A DNA stretch of 64,000 bases from Reinekea forsetii. GTDB taxonomy: Bacteria > Pseudomonadota > Gammaproteobacteria > Pseudomonadales > Natronospirillaceae. The notes under the pieces were generated by a model, which saw nothing but the letters and a program-made list of their open reading frames with translations, was not told where the DNA came from and did not search any database. Positions 1 to 7,596 of this stretch are shown piece by piece. Location: the NCBI RefSeq assembly GCF_018860385.1, contig NZ_JAHKPH010000008.1, positions 186,001 to 250,000 on the forward strand. The letters run 5' to 3'. The translations under genes and the position numbers were made by a program. The first letter of the stretch is position 1, and the number at the start of each line of letters is the position of its first letter.

Positions 1-1131
1 AATAAAAGGGCGCTCCATAGGCGCGTCTAAAAATTGCTCTCCCGCCGACATGATATTTTTAGCAAACATTTCCACGGCCTTTTCTTCTTGATGAATATCA
101 AGTGTGAGCCCATTCATAATGGCATCATTGTGGTAGGTTTCGACAAAGTCTAAAGCAATACGGTAGTAGGTTGCTTTTAACGAGCGAAAGGTTTCTGAGT
201 TAAATGTTTCCCCTTGCGTGGCCAACTTTCTGAATATTGATTTAGTGATGTCTATCGACATTTTTGAAAGACCCGCGTTTGCATCTTCTAGGCTAAGATC
301 TTGGTGTTTATGATCATAGTTTTTTGCAATATCGGCTTGGCACAATCGGTTGTTAGCATAGTTTCGATGCATTTCAGATAAAACACCGATTTCGAGACCC
401 CAATCTGAAGGAATGCGAATGTCCTTTAAAACATCCTGACGAAAAGAAAATTCACCGGCAAGCGGGTAGCGAAAGCTGTCTATAAAATCTAAATATTCGT
501 TGGTACCAACTACCCTTTTCAGCGCGCGTAGTAATGGCGTAACCAGTAAGCGAGAAACCCGACCGTTTATTTTTCCATTGGCTACTCGCGCATAATAGCC
601 TTTGCAAAATTCGTAATTAAATTGGGGGTGTGCAACAGGGTAAAGCAGCCTTGCAAGCAATCCACGATCGTAAGTGAGAATGTCGCAATCGTGTAGGGCA
701 ATAGATTCAGATTTTCCCGTTGCCAACATATAGCCCATGCAGTACCAAACATTGCGACCTTTACCCAGCTCTTTTGGTGCTACTTCTAGCTTTTGAAGTT
801 TTTCATCGAGGGCTTTTAACCGAGGGCCATCATTCCATAACACACGGTGGTGTTGGGGCAGGGCAGCAAAAAACTCCATGGCTTTATGGTATTCATCTTT
901 ATCGGCTCGATCTAACCCGATGACAATTTGCGATAAGTAAGGAACTTGTTTGAGTTCTTTAATAATGGCCGGTAGTGCACTGCCTTCTAATTCAGAATAT
1001 AAGGATGGCAATATTAGCCCTAACGGTCGGAATCTAGAAAAGTGCAATAGATCGTATTCTAAATCTTCTATAGACCGCTCAGATAAATTGTGAAGTGTGG
1101 TTACAATGCCATTTTGATGGAAATCAGCCAT
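1..1131 (-). CDS. GpgS-like glycosyltransferase (glucosyl-3-phosphoglycerate synthase type), 3' end cut by window
   Basis: The frame is open from an ATG at 1131 to the window edge, giving 377 codons without the C-terminus. The protein begins MADFHQNGIVTTLHNL, resembling the GT81-type glucosyl-3-phosphoglycerate synthases of marine bacteria (recognised from memory). A DCD motif at residues 148-150 fits the metal-binding DxD of nucleotide-sugar glycosyltransferases. The expected reaction is transfer of glucose from an NDP-glucose to 3-phosphoglycerate, making the phosphorylated precursor of the osmolyte glucosylglycerate. It lies 11 bases after the HAD phosphatase gene, so the two are almost surely co-transcribed and act in sequence. 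A mannosyl donor cannot be excluded. Confidence 0.65.
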   Translation of the reverse strand, partial: MADFHQNGIVTTLHNLSERSIEDLEYDLLHFSRFRPLGLILPSLYSELEGSALPAIIKELKQVPYLSQIVIGLDRADKDEYHKAMEFFAALPQHHRVLWNDGPRLKALDEKLQKLEVAPKELGKGRNVWYCMGYMLATGKSESIALHDCDILTYDRGLLARLLYPVAHPQFNYEFCKGYYARVANGKINGRVSRLLVTPLLRALKRVVGTNEYLDFIDSFRYPLAGEFSFRQDVLKDIRIPSDWGLEIGVLSEMHRNYANNRLCQADIAKNYDHKHQDLSLEDANAGLSKMSIDITKSIFRKLATQGETFNSETFRSLKATYYRIALDFVETYHNDAIMNGLTLDIHQEEKAVEMFAKNIMSAGEQFLDAPMERPFI

Positions 1132-1142
1132 AGGTTTTTCCT

Positions 1143-2018
1143 TTAAAGTGAAGAGTTAAGTGCTGGAATAAGTTTGAACATTGCTTCATTCCAACCAGCG
1201 GGACCTACATTTTCAGTTCGTAAGCAAAGAGGGTGATCAAAAATTGGAAAATTGTGAGTTGGGGATTTAATTTGTACGGGCCAATCAACCACCTTCAACA
1301 TGGCAATATCATTTTCGCCGTCACCTAAGCCAATACTGCATAAGGTGGCGTTCTCTTGGGCTTGCAGTTGTTGATGCAACCAAGCTACAGATTCACCTTT
1401 ATTAGAGCCTTTCAGTAAATGAACAAAGCGGCCACCTTGTACAATTTCGATGTGCTTGTTCTGGCAAAACCTGGTGAGTTGAGCAAACTGTGCATCATTG
1501 CCGAACCAATATAGTGGGTCTGAAAATTCTCTTTGTTTGGCTAATTCAGCTTGCTTTGCATTCAAGCCCGTAATCTTTACCAATTCAGCCGTGCTCAACT
1601 GGCTAAACGGAGTAAAGGCGTTTGGTAAAACGTTAGACAATTCTTTAAATACAATGGCCCAGTAATGAATGCTAGGAGCAAAAGCCTTTACATAGTGGTG
1701 TTCTTGTTGAGTTAACTTCAACGTATCGAAATAAGCATAATCAGCCGTTTTAGGAATAAATACAGCCGCACCGTTTTCAACAATGAAGGGGGTATTTAAG
1801 CGAAGAGACTCCGAAAGTGGCTCTATTTCAGCGCGGGTTTTTGAACTAACCGGAATGACGGGAATATCGTGCGTTCTTAAAGCAGCAAGGGCAGGCACCG
1901 CTAAAGAGAAATCGTAACTGTGATGGTCTATTAAAGAGCCATCTAGATCGGTGTAGACAATATATCGAGTTGCATTCAATTTTATTACCTGAGACGAGGT
2001 TAACTTAGGTAATTGCAA
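1143..2018 (-). CDS. HAD-IIB phosphatase, mannosyl-/glucosyl-3-phosphoglycerate phosphatase family
   Basis: A 291-residue HAD-superfamily phosphatase. Motif I is YTDLDGSLID near residue 22 (Asp24 nucleophile, Asp26). VSSKTRAE follows at about 58, and the metal-binding GLGDGENDIAML lies near 230. This set matches the mannosyl-3-phosphoglycerate phosphatase (MPGP/YedP) family. It should dephosphorylate the product of the downstream glycosyltransferase. The longest frame opens with TTG at 2018 directly after a TAG. A second TTG at 1979, with AGG eight bases before it, would remove 13 residues and leave all motifs intact. It is the first gene of a two-gene operon. Confidence 0.75.
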   Translation of the reverse strand: MQLPKLTSSQVIKLNATRYIVYTDLDGSLIDHHSYDFSLAVPALAALRTHDIPVIPVSSKTRAEIEPLSESLRLNTPFIVENGAAVFIPKTADYAYFDTLKLTQQEHHYVKAFAPSIHYWAIVFKELSNVLPNAFTPFSQLSTAELVKITGLNAKQAELAKQREFSDPLYWFGNDAQFAQLTRFCQNKHIEIVQGGRFVHLLKGSNKGESVAWLHQQLQAQENATLCSIGLGDGENDIAMLKVVDWPVQIKSPTHNFPIFDHPLCLRTENVGPAGWNEAMFKLIPALNSSL

Positions 2019-2223
2019 CTAACATACCAAGCGCAAAACAGTGGAAATTGCGCATAATGGGTGAAAAACGCACTATAATGGCGCACTTAAAACACCATAA
2101 GAACAAAATAGTGCGCAGAGCTGTTTATTTATGGCGCACCCGACATATCGGTGAAATGCACCTAAAAAAATAAGCCTTTTCAAGGCTAAGCTACTGAAAA
2201 ACAAGATTTTTTTAACAAAATCC

Positions 2224-2251
2224 TTGCGCAAGAACAAAAGATCGGTATCAT
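2224..2251 (+). promoter_or_regulatory. Promoter of tRNA-Val
   Basis: TTGCGC at 2224-2229, a 16-base spacer and TATCAT at 2246-2251 end 13 bases before the mature tRNA. The stretch after the -10 is GC-rich (ACGCCCAC), as in stringently controlled stable-RNA promoters. Confidence 0.6.
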
Positions 2252-2264
2252 ACGCCCACAATTC

Positions 2265-2323
<59 letters not shown>

Positions 2324-2341
<18 letters not shown>

Positions 2342-2490
2342 GATTTATATACAAAAAAAGCTACCCAACGGGTGGCTTTTTTTGTATGTGGGTATTGCAA
2401 AGCAATGCCCAGAACTGGACAGTTCACGCCAACGGCCGCGACCGAAGGGAGCGCATCTGGATAGTCCTACCAGATTTTAGTGTGGGTATT
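2324..2490 (+). repeat. Duplicated 3' end of tRNA-Val
   Basis: The 23 bases at 2324-2346, spanning the 3' T-arm strand, acceptor, CCA and first trailer bases, recur exactly at 2455-2477, 131 bases downstream. TGTGGGTATT at 2387-2396 also recurs after the second copy at 2481-2490, so the repeat unit is longer but lacks the terminator in copy two. A hairpin (GGGTATTGC/GCAATGCCC) lies between at 2389-2411. The second copy has no anticodon arm and is not a tRNA. The arrangement resembles the repeats carrying tRNA 3' ends in the E. coli tyrT operon (rtT). Confidence 0.85.
2351..2385 (+). terminator. Rho-independent terminator of tRNA-Val
   Basis: An eight-pair stem AGCTACCC/GGGTGGCT (one G-U) with a 3-base loop, extended by paired A and T runs to ACAAAAAAA/TTTTTTTGT. 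The T run follows the stem on the + strand. Confidence 0.9.
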
Positions 2491-2544
2491 AAGGATTAGA
2501 GTGCCTTTCTTTTTAAACTCAGCGAAAGTGAGAGTTTAATTATT

Positions 2545-2838
2545 TTAGACTGGCTTATTTCGCCAGTCTTCATGTTTATGTAGGATTCTGACGATGAATA
2601 TTTCATCATGGGTTGTCACAATATAAGCAATTAAATGCGATTGAAAAGGGTGGATTCTGACTGGTGGCTCAAGCTCTTTTTGTTCTCGATTCACCAATGG
2701 GTTTTCCGCTAAAAACAAAAATGTTGCTTCAAGCTCAACATGATATTTTTCAGCTTGTTTAGCTCCAAAAGAGCGTGTGCCATCCACAAAAATACGAATA
2801 ATATCAATTTCTGCTTTGTTACTTAGAGCGTAATTCAC
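2545..2838 (-). CDS. ParE/RelE-type toxin of a type II toxin-antitoxin pair
   Basis: A 97-residue protein of the RelE/ParE superfamily. It has the early helical segment NKAEIDIIRIFVDGT, GAKQAEKYHVELEATF in the middle, and a C-terminal RIHPFQSHLIAYIVTTHDE then IFIVRILHKHEDW, the usual beta-strand ending of ParE toxins. Its ATG overlaps the end of the antitoxin gene by four bases (ATGA), so translation is coupled. ParE proteins of this kind usually poison DNA gyrase, whereas RelE relatives cut mRNA; sequence alone does not settle which applies. The pair sits just downstream of a tRNA gene with a repeated 3' end, a common landing spot for mobile DNA. Confidence 0.85.
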   Translation of the reverse strand: MNYALSNKAEIDIIRIFVDGTRSFGAKQAEKYHVELEATFLFLAENPLVNREQKELEPPVRIHPFQSHLIAYIVTTHDEIFIVRILHKHEDWRNKPV

Positions 2839-3068
2839 GAACGCAAAATGCCTTTAGCTGCTTCTTGAAGTTCTTTCATCGTTCTATTCCCTTTGCCGCT
2901 ATCAACACCTTCAGCAATCAGAGATTGAAAATGGGCTAAACGACCTTGTTGATCACGGCGTATCAGATCTCGAATATAGTCACTTGAGTTACTGTAATAA
3001 GCTGATTGCGCTTGCTCTTCAACCCAATTTTTCATCCCTTCAGGGAGAGAAACATTCATTGTTGCCAT
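2835..3068 (-). CDS. ParD/CopG-type ribbon-helix-helix antitoxin
   Basis: A 77-residue antitoxin. The N-terminus TMNVSLPEGMKNWVEEQ followed by SNSSDYIRDLIRRD is the classic ParD ribbon-helix-helix: one DNA-contacting beta-strand, then two helices. The C-terminal part, ending TMKELQEAAKGILRS, should wrap the toxin. It is the first gene of the toxin-antitoxin operon. The start codon is preceded by palindromes that are natural operators for autorepression by the antitoxin or the complex. Confidence 0.87.
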   Translation of the reverse strand: MATMNVSLPEGMKNWVEEQAQSAYYSNSSDYIRDLIRRDQQGRLAHFQSLIAEGVDSGKGNRTMKELQEAAKGILRS

Positions 3069-3134
3069 TTATAAGCTCGCTTATAAGGATATGTGGTATC
3101 ATGGATTATGGCAATAATTGGCAATAATTGCCAA
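3069..3134 (-). promoter_or_regulatory. Probable operator/promoter region of the toxin-antitoxin operon
   Basis: Two perfect palindromes lie just upstream of the antitoxin ATG: TTATAAGC-TC-GCTTATAA at 3069-3086, and TTGGCAAT-A-ATTGCCAA at 3118-3134 within a tandem GGCAATAATT duplication (3110-3129). Ribbon-helix-helix antitoxins typically bind such sites; which palindrome is used is inferred. Confidence 0.55.
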
Positions 3135-3233
3135 TACATTCTTATAATGAAATACCTTGATTATGGTTAATAGCGTCAGAAAGATATTTTAATCCACGCA
3201 AAACTCCCTATTTCTCCAAACGGCCACCAATCG

Positions 3234-3322
3234 GCAGCAAACTTAATAGGGCAGACACTTTATAACTAAAAGCCAGCAACTTAAAAGGACAGACACTCAA
3301 TAGCCAAAAGCCAGCAGTTCAA
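3234..3322. repeat. Imperfect 38-bp tandem repeat in a long intergenic stretch
   Basis: Unit one (3234-3271) and unit two (3272-3309) agree at roughly three quarters of positions, sharing ACTTAA, CAGACACT and a terminal AAAA. A third partial unit starts GCCAGCAG at 3310. The surrounding 3135-3519 holds no convincing gene; nothing else was recognised there. This may be debris between the toxin-antitoxin pair and the stress operon. Confidence 0.6.
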
Positions 3323-3519
3323 CGGCAATCTTAAGTGCGATGAAGTGACCCTGTATCTTTTTTATTCTTGATTGACCAAGCCGATAAAAACCAGAAAAAT
3401 AGGAAGCACAAAGCCATTAGCCTCCTGAAATAATACATTCTGAATATGAAGTTGGTGATAGGTATGAATTGAGTCAGTAACACCTGAACAACCATTATGA
3501 CTTTAGTCACAATATTTCA

Positions 3520-3557
3520 CCTTACATGTAATAAGCGTTGACTCATTACAGGTAAGG
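3520..3557. promoter_or_regulatory. Inverted repeat upstream of the PspA-flotillin operon, candidate operator
   Basis: CCTTACATGTAAT (3520-3532) pairs with ATTACAGGTAAGG (3545-3557) at 12 of 13 positions around a 12-base centre that contains TTGACT (3538-3543), a possible -35. It ends 15 bases before the first start codon. An operator reading is favoured over a terminator because no T run follows. The ribbon-helix-helix-like head of the next gene product is a candidate binder (inference). Confidence 0.45.
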
Positions 3558-3572
3558 CTATAGCTTGGCTTT

Positions 3573-4208
3573 ATGACAACAAAAACATCAGCTCATTATC
3601 AACGCGAATATCGCCGCCGCTTACGCGAGCAGGGGCTGATAAAAAAGGAAGTGTGGGTATTGCCCGAGCACACTGCACAGCTACTGGCTATCGAAAAACA
3701 GTTACGTGTTACTTCAGATGCGCCAATGAATATAACTGAGGTAACCATGAATCAACATCAACCTGTGTGGACCGCGCAGAGTTTATTCCAAGCTTTGCTA
3801 ACGTCCGATCAAGTAAAAAATGCCAGCATTGAAATAGAGCTGGTTGATGGTGTTGAGCCAGTATTATTGTTGGTGATGAAAGAATTTGGCGATTTGCCCT
3901 TATATCTTTCGGTGTGTGGTGAGCAAATAATAGTGGAATGTTTGCTGTGGCCTGTTAGTCGCGTATTAAACCCTGCCGCTTTCAATAGCGTTGTTCTTAA
4001 AACCCATAAATATTACCCGCTATCGACAATTTGCCTTGAAGCTACCGAAGGTTTTGGCGACTGTTATTTTATGTTTGGCGCACTGAGTAGTGTCTCTGTT
4101 TTAAATAGCGTGCTTATTGAAATAGAAACATTAGCAAGCAACGTTATTCAAGCAACTGAAGCTTATAGCGAGTACCTAATTGATTCTTCTTTGAATGAGG
4201 GTGCATAA
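3573..4208 (+). CDS. DUF2170 (YjfI-like) protein with a putative ribbon-helix-helix N-terminus
   Basis: A 211-residue protein. Residues from about 60 onward match the DUF2170/YjfI family, which in E. coli sits beside the PspA paralogue yjfJ. The first 45 residues (HYQREYRRRLREQGLIKKEV, then WVLPEHTAQLL) are extra and resemble the short ribbon-helix-helix heads of some MazE-type antitoxins. I infer that this head binds DNA and that the protein regulates its own operon through the inverted repeat just upstream. The molecular role of DUF2170 is unknown. The stop codon is immediately followed by the ATG of the PspA gene, so the two are coupled. Confidence 0.7.
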   Translation: MTTKTSAHYQREYRRRLREQGLIKKEVWVLPEHTAQLLAIEKQLRVTSDAPMNITEVTMNQHQPVWTAQSLFQALLTSDQVKNASIEIELVDGVEPVLLLVMKEFGDLPLYLSVCGEQIIVECLLWPVSRVLNPAAFNSVVLKTHKYYPLSTICLEATEGFGDCYFMFGALSSVSVLNSVLIEIETLASNVIQATEAYSEYLIDSSLNEGA

Positions 4209-4892
4209 ATGAATATTTGGGCACAACTGGTTCGCGCATTAAAGGGCGATACAAACGAAGGGATAGAATCGCTGCTAGATACTCAAGCTATTAGTCTGTT
4301 AGATAAAGAAGTCAGAGTAGCCTCTGCAGAGCTTAAACAGTCTAGAGGCGCGTTAACGGAGCTCATGGCAAAGCGGGTGGTCGCAAACGAGCAGGTTGAC
4401 TCAATTGTTAAATTAGTATCAGAACATGAGCAATATGCGCTAAAAGCCCTCGAAAAAGGCGACGAAACGTTGGCATTAGAAGTGGCTGAAAAAATAGCCA
4501 GTTTGGAAGCCGATAAAGCGCAAGAAGTTGAAATTCGAGATGCCTACCAACATGCCATAAAAGACTTACAGCGAATTATTAAGCAAGCTGAGCTGAATTT
4601 AAAAAGATTAAAACAGCAGATAGATACCATTAAAGCTATGGCAAGTGTACAACGAGCTCAGGCAGCAGTAGCAGGTCAGCATTCAAGTTCTAAAACTCGC
4701 CTCCAAACCGCACAAGATTCACTAAAACGATTGAAAGAACGTCAGTCAATAAAAGCCGCACAGTTTGATGCTGTCGCCGATTCAGACCCTAGCTCCCGAA
4801 AAAGTGCATTGGTTGAAAAGCTAGAAGAGGCGGGAATAAAAACACGCTCTAGTGGGGCAAATGAAGTATTAAATAGATTAAAAAATAGATAA
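4209..4892 (+). CDS. PspA/IM30 family protein (YjfJ-like)
   Basis: A 227-residue, almost wholly helical protein with the heptad pattern of PspA/IM30/Vipp1. It starts MNIWAQLVRALKGDTNEG, has long coiled-coil segments at about 30-185 (for example LAEVAEKIASLEADKAQEV-type helices) and ends in a short C-terminal helix EVLNRLKNR. The family belongs to the ESCRT-III superfamily and polymerises on the inner membrane to stabilise or remodel it. No pspF, pspB or pspC lies nearby. Its partners here are DUF2170, a YqiJ-like protein, flotillin and an AAA+ ATPase, so this is the YjfJ branch rather than the classic phage-shock operon. Confidence 0.85.
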   Translation: MNIWAQLVRALKGDTNEGIESLLDTQAISLLDKEVRVASAELKQSRGALTELMAKRVVANEQVDSIVKLVSEHEQYALKALEKGDETLALEVAEKIASLEADKAQEVEIRDAYQHAIKDLQRIIKQAELNLKRLKQQIDTIKAMASVQRAQAAVAGQHSSSKTRLQTAQDSLKRLKERQSIKAAQFDAVADSDPSSRKSALVEKLEEAGIKTRSSGANEVLNRLKNR

Positions 4893-4901
4893 GGAATCCC
4901 T

Positions 4902-5573
4902 ATGTTTGCCGTACTGTTTATGAAAGAGATGGACCCTTTCTACCAAAATATATCGTCTTTCCCTACGGTTATATTCACTATTATCTTTGTATTGATGCTT
5001 CTGTACTGGGCTATTGCTGTATTGGGCTTGGTTGACATTGGCTTTTTAGATTTTGGTTTGCCTGAAGTAGAAGGAAGCACTGAAACTGTCAATGTATTGG
5101 CTGGCCTATTCCTAAAGTTTGGTCTAAATGGCGTGCCTGTCACAGTCGTTTTAACATTAGTATCGATGTTTGGTTGGCTCATTAGTTATTATGCCGATCA
5201 CTATTTACTAATGCCATATACGTCGGGTGTTGTTGAGTTCCTACTCGGTGGTGTGGTGTTTTTTGTATCTTTGCTACTGTCTACGCTCATTTCCGCGCAA
5301 ATTATTAAACCATTGAGAAAATTATTCAATGAGGCTACTACTACGAACAGCACTAAAATAATCGGGCAAACGTTGGTCGTAAAAACGCTACGAGTTGATG
5401 CTGGTTTTGGCGAAGCGCATTTAAACGACGGTGGTGCTGGCCTTGTACTCAAGGTTCGCGCTAACGGAGAAGAAAAATTCAAAAAGGGTGACCGAGTTGT
5501 CGCTTATGAATACCTAAAAGATAAAAATGTATACAGAGTTATCTCGGAAGACGAATTTCTTGGCAACTCATAA
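4902..5573 (+). CDS. yqiJ: YqiJ-like membrane protein with C-terminal OB-fold
   Basis: A 223-residue membrane protein. Hydrophobic segments lie at about 22-44, 75-95 and 105-130, followed from about 145 by a soluble beta-rich region (IIGQTLVVKTLRVDAGFGEA to KGDRVVAYEYLKDKNVYRV) with the look of the NfeD/YqiJ OB-fold. In E. coli and many other bacteria yqiJ precedes the flotillin gene yqiK, and NfeD-type proteins are thought to assist flotillin assemblies. The ATG at 4902 follows AAGGAA with a short spacer and lies 9 bases after the pspA-like gene. Confidence 0.75.
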   Translation: MFAVLFMKEMDPFYQNISSFPTVIFTIIFVLMLLYWAIAVLGLVDIGFLDFGLPEVEGSTETVNVLAGLFLKFGLNGVPVTVVLTLVSMFGWLISYYADHYLLMPYTSGVVEFLLGGVVFFVSLLLSTLISAQIIKPLRKLFNEATTTNSTKIIGQTLVVKTLRVDAGFGEAHLNDGGAGLVLKVRANGEEKFKKGDRVVAYEYLKDKNVYRVISEDEFLGNS

Positions 5574-5602
5574 ATAAGGATTATTAAAATGGAGAAACTT
5601 TT

Positions 5603-7501
5603 ATGGATTTAGCAAACTTAGCTCAAAATGCCCCTTGGGTTGTTATTGTAGGCGCGCTGTTTATAGGTATTGTTGGGCTGGCGGCGTTTTTTAAAGCGTT
5701 TTATGTCAAGGTAGAGCAAGGCGTGGCTTTGATTGTCAACGACCTGTCGGCAACGCCAAAGGTTAAGTTTACGGGTGGCTTTGTGATACCTGTCATCTAC
5801 AAGAAAGAGTTAATGCGCATTTCATTGATCACCATGGAAGTAGATCGACGTGGTAAAGATGGTCTAATTTGTGCCGATAATATGCGTGCCGACATTACAG
5901 TAGCGTTTTATTTGCGGGTGAATGAAACGGCTGAAGATGTATTGAAAGTTGCAAAATCTATTGGTGCCGACCGCGCTTCCGATAAAACGTCGGTTAACTT
6001 ACTGTTTAATGCTAAGTTTTCAGAAGCATTGAAAACAGTCGGTAAACAAATTGAATTTGTGAATCTTTTTGAAAACCGACAAGAATTCCGAGAAAAAATT
6101 ATTGAAGTAATTGGTGATGATCTAAATGGCTATGTGTTAGAAGATGTTGCTATTGACTATTTAGAGCAAACACCAAAATCTTCGCTTGACCCTTCTAATA
6201 TTTTAGATGCCGAAGGTATCCGTAAAATCACGGAACTAACCGCAAGCCAAAACATACAGACCAATAACTTCGAGCGTGACGAAGAACTGGCGATTAAGAA
6301 AAAGAATGTTGAAACCGTTGAAGCTATGCTAGAGCTAGAGCGGCAACAATCTGATGCAGAAGCAAAGCAAAAGCGTGAAATAGAAACCATAATTGCACGT
6401 GAAGAAGCAGAAACGAAAAAGGTACAAGAAGAAGAACGCTTAAAAGCCGAGCAGTCGACTATTATTACAGACCAAGACTTAGCGGTTCAAACTGAAAATC
6501 AAAAGCGCGAAATGGAAGTAGCTGAACAGAACCGACTGCGCGCCGTAGCTATCGAACAAGAAAAGGTAACACGTGCGCGAGATTTAGAAGTGGTTTCACG
6601 TGAGCGTGAAGTAGAACTGCAGCGTATTGAAGCAGAAAAAGCCATAGAAGTAGAAAAGAAAGAAATTGCCAATGTGATACGCGAACGCGTTGCAGTTGAT
6701 AAAACTGTGGCAATAGAAGAAGAGCGTATCAAGGAAGTGCGTGAAGTTTCAGAAGCCGATCGTGCCAAGCAAACTCAAGTACTTGCAGCTGAAGCAATTG
6801 CTGAAGAAGAGAAGGTTAAACAAGTTAAAGCCGCTGAAGCAGAAGAACTCGCAGCGAAACATAAGGCGGTAGAAATAACCGTACTCGCACAAGCCGATTT
6901 AGAAGCCGCAGCTAAAGAAGCCGATGGCAAGAAGAAGTTAGCTGAAGGTGTTCAGGCCGAGCAAGCCGCACCTGGTTTAGCTGAAGCCAAAGTGCAAGAA
7001 GCGAAAGCTATGTCACTTGAAAAAGAGGGCATCGCAGAAGCGAACGTTATTAAAGCCAAAGGCGATGCCGAAGCCGATGCCTTACTGGGTACCGGTACAG
7101 CGGGTGCCGATGTGACTCGATTGCAGTTTAAAGCCGAAGCCGATGGCCTAGTTGATAAATTTGAAGCGATGAACTCAATGAGTGAGCAAGCACGTGACCA
7201 CGAAGAGTTCCGCATGGGGCTTGAAACAGCCCTTAAAGAAGCCTTGGCCTCTATGGAAGCTGGCAAGGAAATCGCTAAAGAAAATGCTGAAGTATTGGCC
7301 GTTGCGCTGCAGAAAGCGAAGATCGATATTGTGGGCGGCGAAGATCATTTCTTTGATAATTTTGCTAAGTCACTCTCTATTGGTAAAGCGGTCGACGGCT
7401 TAGCTGGTAAGAGTAATGTGATTCAAGGGCTTGTCAGTAAAATGATGCAGCCAAATAATGCTCAATCGAGCTCCTCAACTAAAGAGAAATCTGAAGCCTA
7501 G
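5603..7501 (+). CDS. yqiK: Flotillin family inner-membrane protein YqiK
   Basis: A 632-residue SPFH/flotillin protein. An N-terminal membrane segment covers about 12-34. The SPFH/band-7 domain spans about 35-210 (FYVKVEQGVALIVNDL at its start). A very long charged coiled coil runs from about 215 to 480, rich in Glu, Lys and Ala (for example AEEEKVKQVKAAEAEELAAK). A C-terminal oligomerisation region follows. Flotillins form large cages on the membrane and affect fluidity and protein clustering. The ATG at 5603 has GGAG eight bases upstream. It is the fourth gene of the operon. Confidence 0.88.
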   Translation: MDLANLAQNAPWVVIVGALFIGIVGLAAFFKAFYVKVEQGVALIVNDLSATPKVKFTGGFVIPVIYKKELMRISLITMEVDRRGKDGLICADNMRADITVAFYLRVNETAEDVLKVAKSIGADRASDKTSVNLLFNAKFSEALKTVGKQIEFVNLFENRQEFREKIIEVIGDDLNGYVLEDVAIDYLEQTPKSSLDPSNILDAEGIRKITELTASQNIQTNNFERDEELAIKKKNVETVEAMLELERQQSDAEAKQKREIETIIAREEAETKKVQEEERLKAEQSTIITDQDLAVQTENQKREMEVAEQNRLRAVAIEQEKVTRARDLEVVSREREVELQRIEAEKAIEVEKKEIANVIRERVAVDKTVAIEEERIKEVREVSEADRAKQTQVLAAEAIAEEEKVKQVKAAEAEELAAKHKAVEITVLAQADLEAAAKEADGKKKLAEGVQAEQAAPGLAEAKVQEAKAMSLEKEGIAEANVIKAKGDAEADALLGTGTAGADVTRLQFKAEADGLVDKFEAMNSMSEQARDHEEFRMGLETALKEALASMEAGKEIAKENAEVLAVALQKAKIDIVGGEDHFFDNFAKSLSIGKAVDGLAGKSNVIQGLVSKMMQPNNAQSSSSTKEKSEA

Positions 7502-7509
7502 TACGTTTT

Positions 7510-7523
7510 GGGGGGGAACCCCC
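7510..7523 (+). other. G/C-rich hairpin between yqiK and the ATPase gene
   Basis: A run of seven G, two A and five C can fold into a tight five-pair hairpin just after yqiK. No T run follows, so it looks like an mRNA processing or stability element rather than a full terminator. The remainder of the 95-base gap shows a weak ribosome site (AAGGAT) before the ATPase ATG. Confidence 0.3.
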
Positions 7524-7596
7524 ATTCGCTAACTACCAGGCTGTTTTACCTGCCTTGCCTCTGCTAAGTAAGCCATAGAATTTTAAGGATAAAATA

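Noticed and set aside
720-923. A 67-codon + strand frame within the GpgS-like gene
   Set aside because: Antisense to a conserved glycosyltransferase with no ribosome site or family match.
2455-2477. Second tRNA-Val gene
   Set aside because: Only the 3' acceptor/T-arm part is present; no anticodon or D arm precedes it.
3520-3557. Terminator upstream of the stress operon
   Set aside because: Good inverted repeat, but no gene on the + strand ends before it and no T run follows; an operator reading fits better.
6157-7266. Several minus-strand frames and one + strand frame inside yqiK
   Set aside because: Repetitive Glu/Lys/Ala codons of the coiled coil create long stop-free shadow frames; compositions are Ser/Arg-rich and meaningless.
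7510-7523. Transcription terminator splitting the stress operon before the ATPase gene
   Set aside because: The G/C hairpin lacks a T run, so read-through is expected; kept only as a possible stability element.
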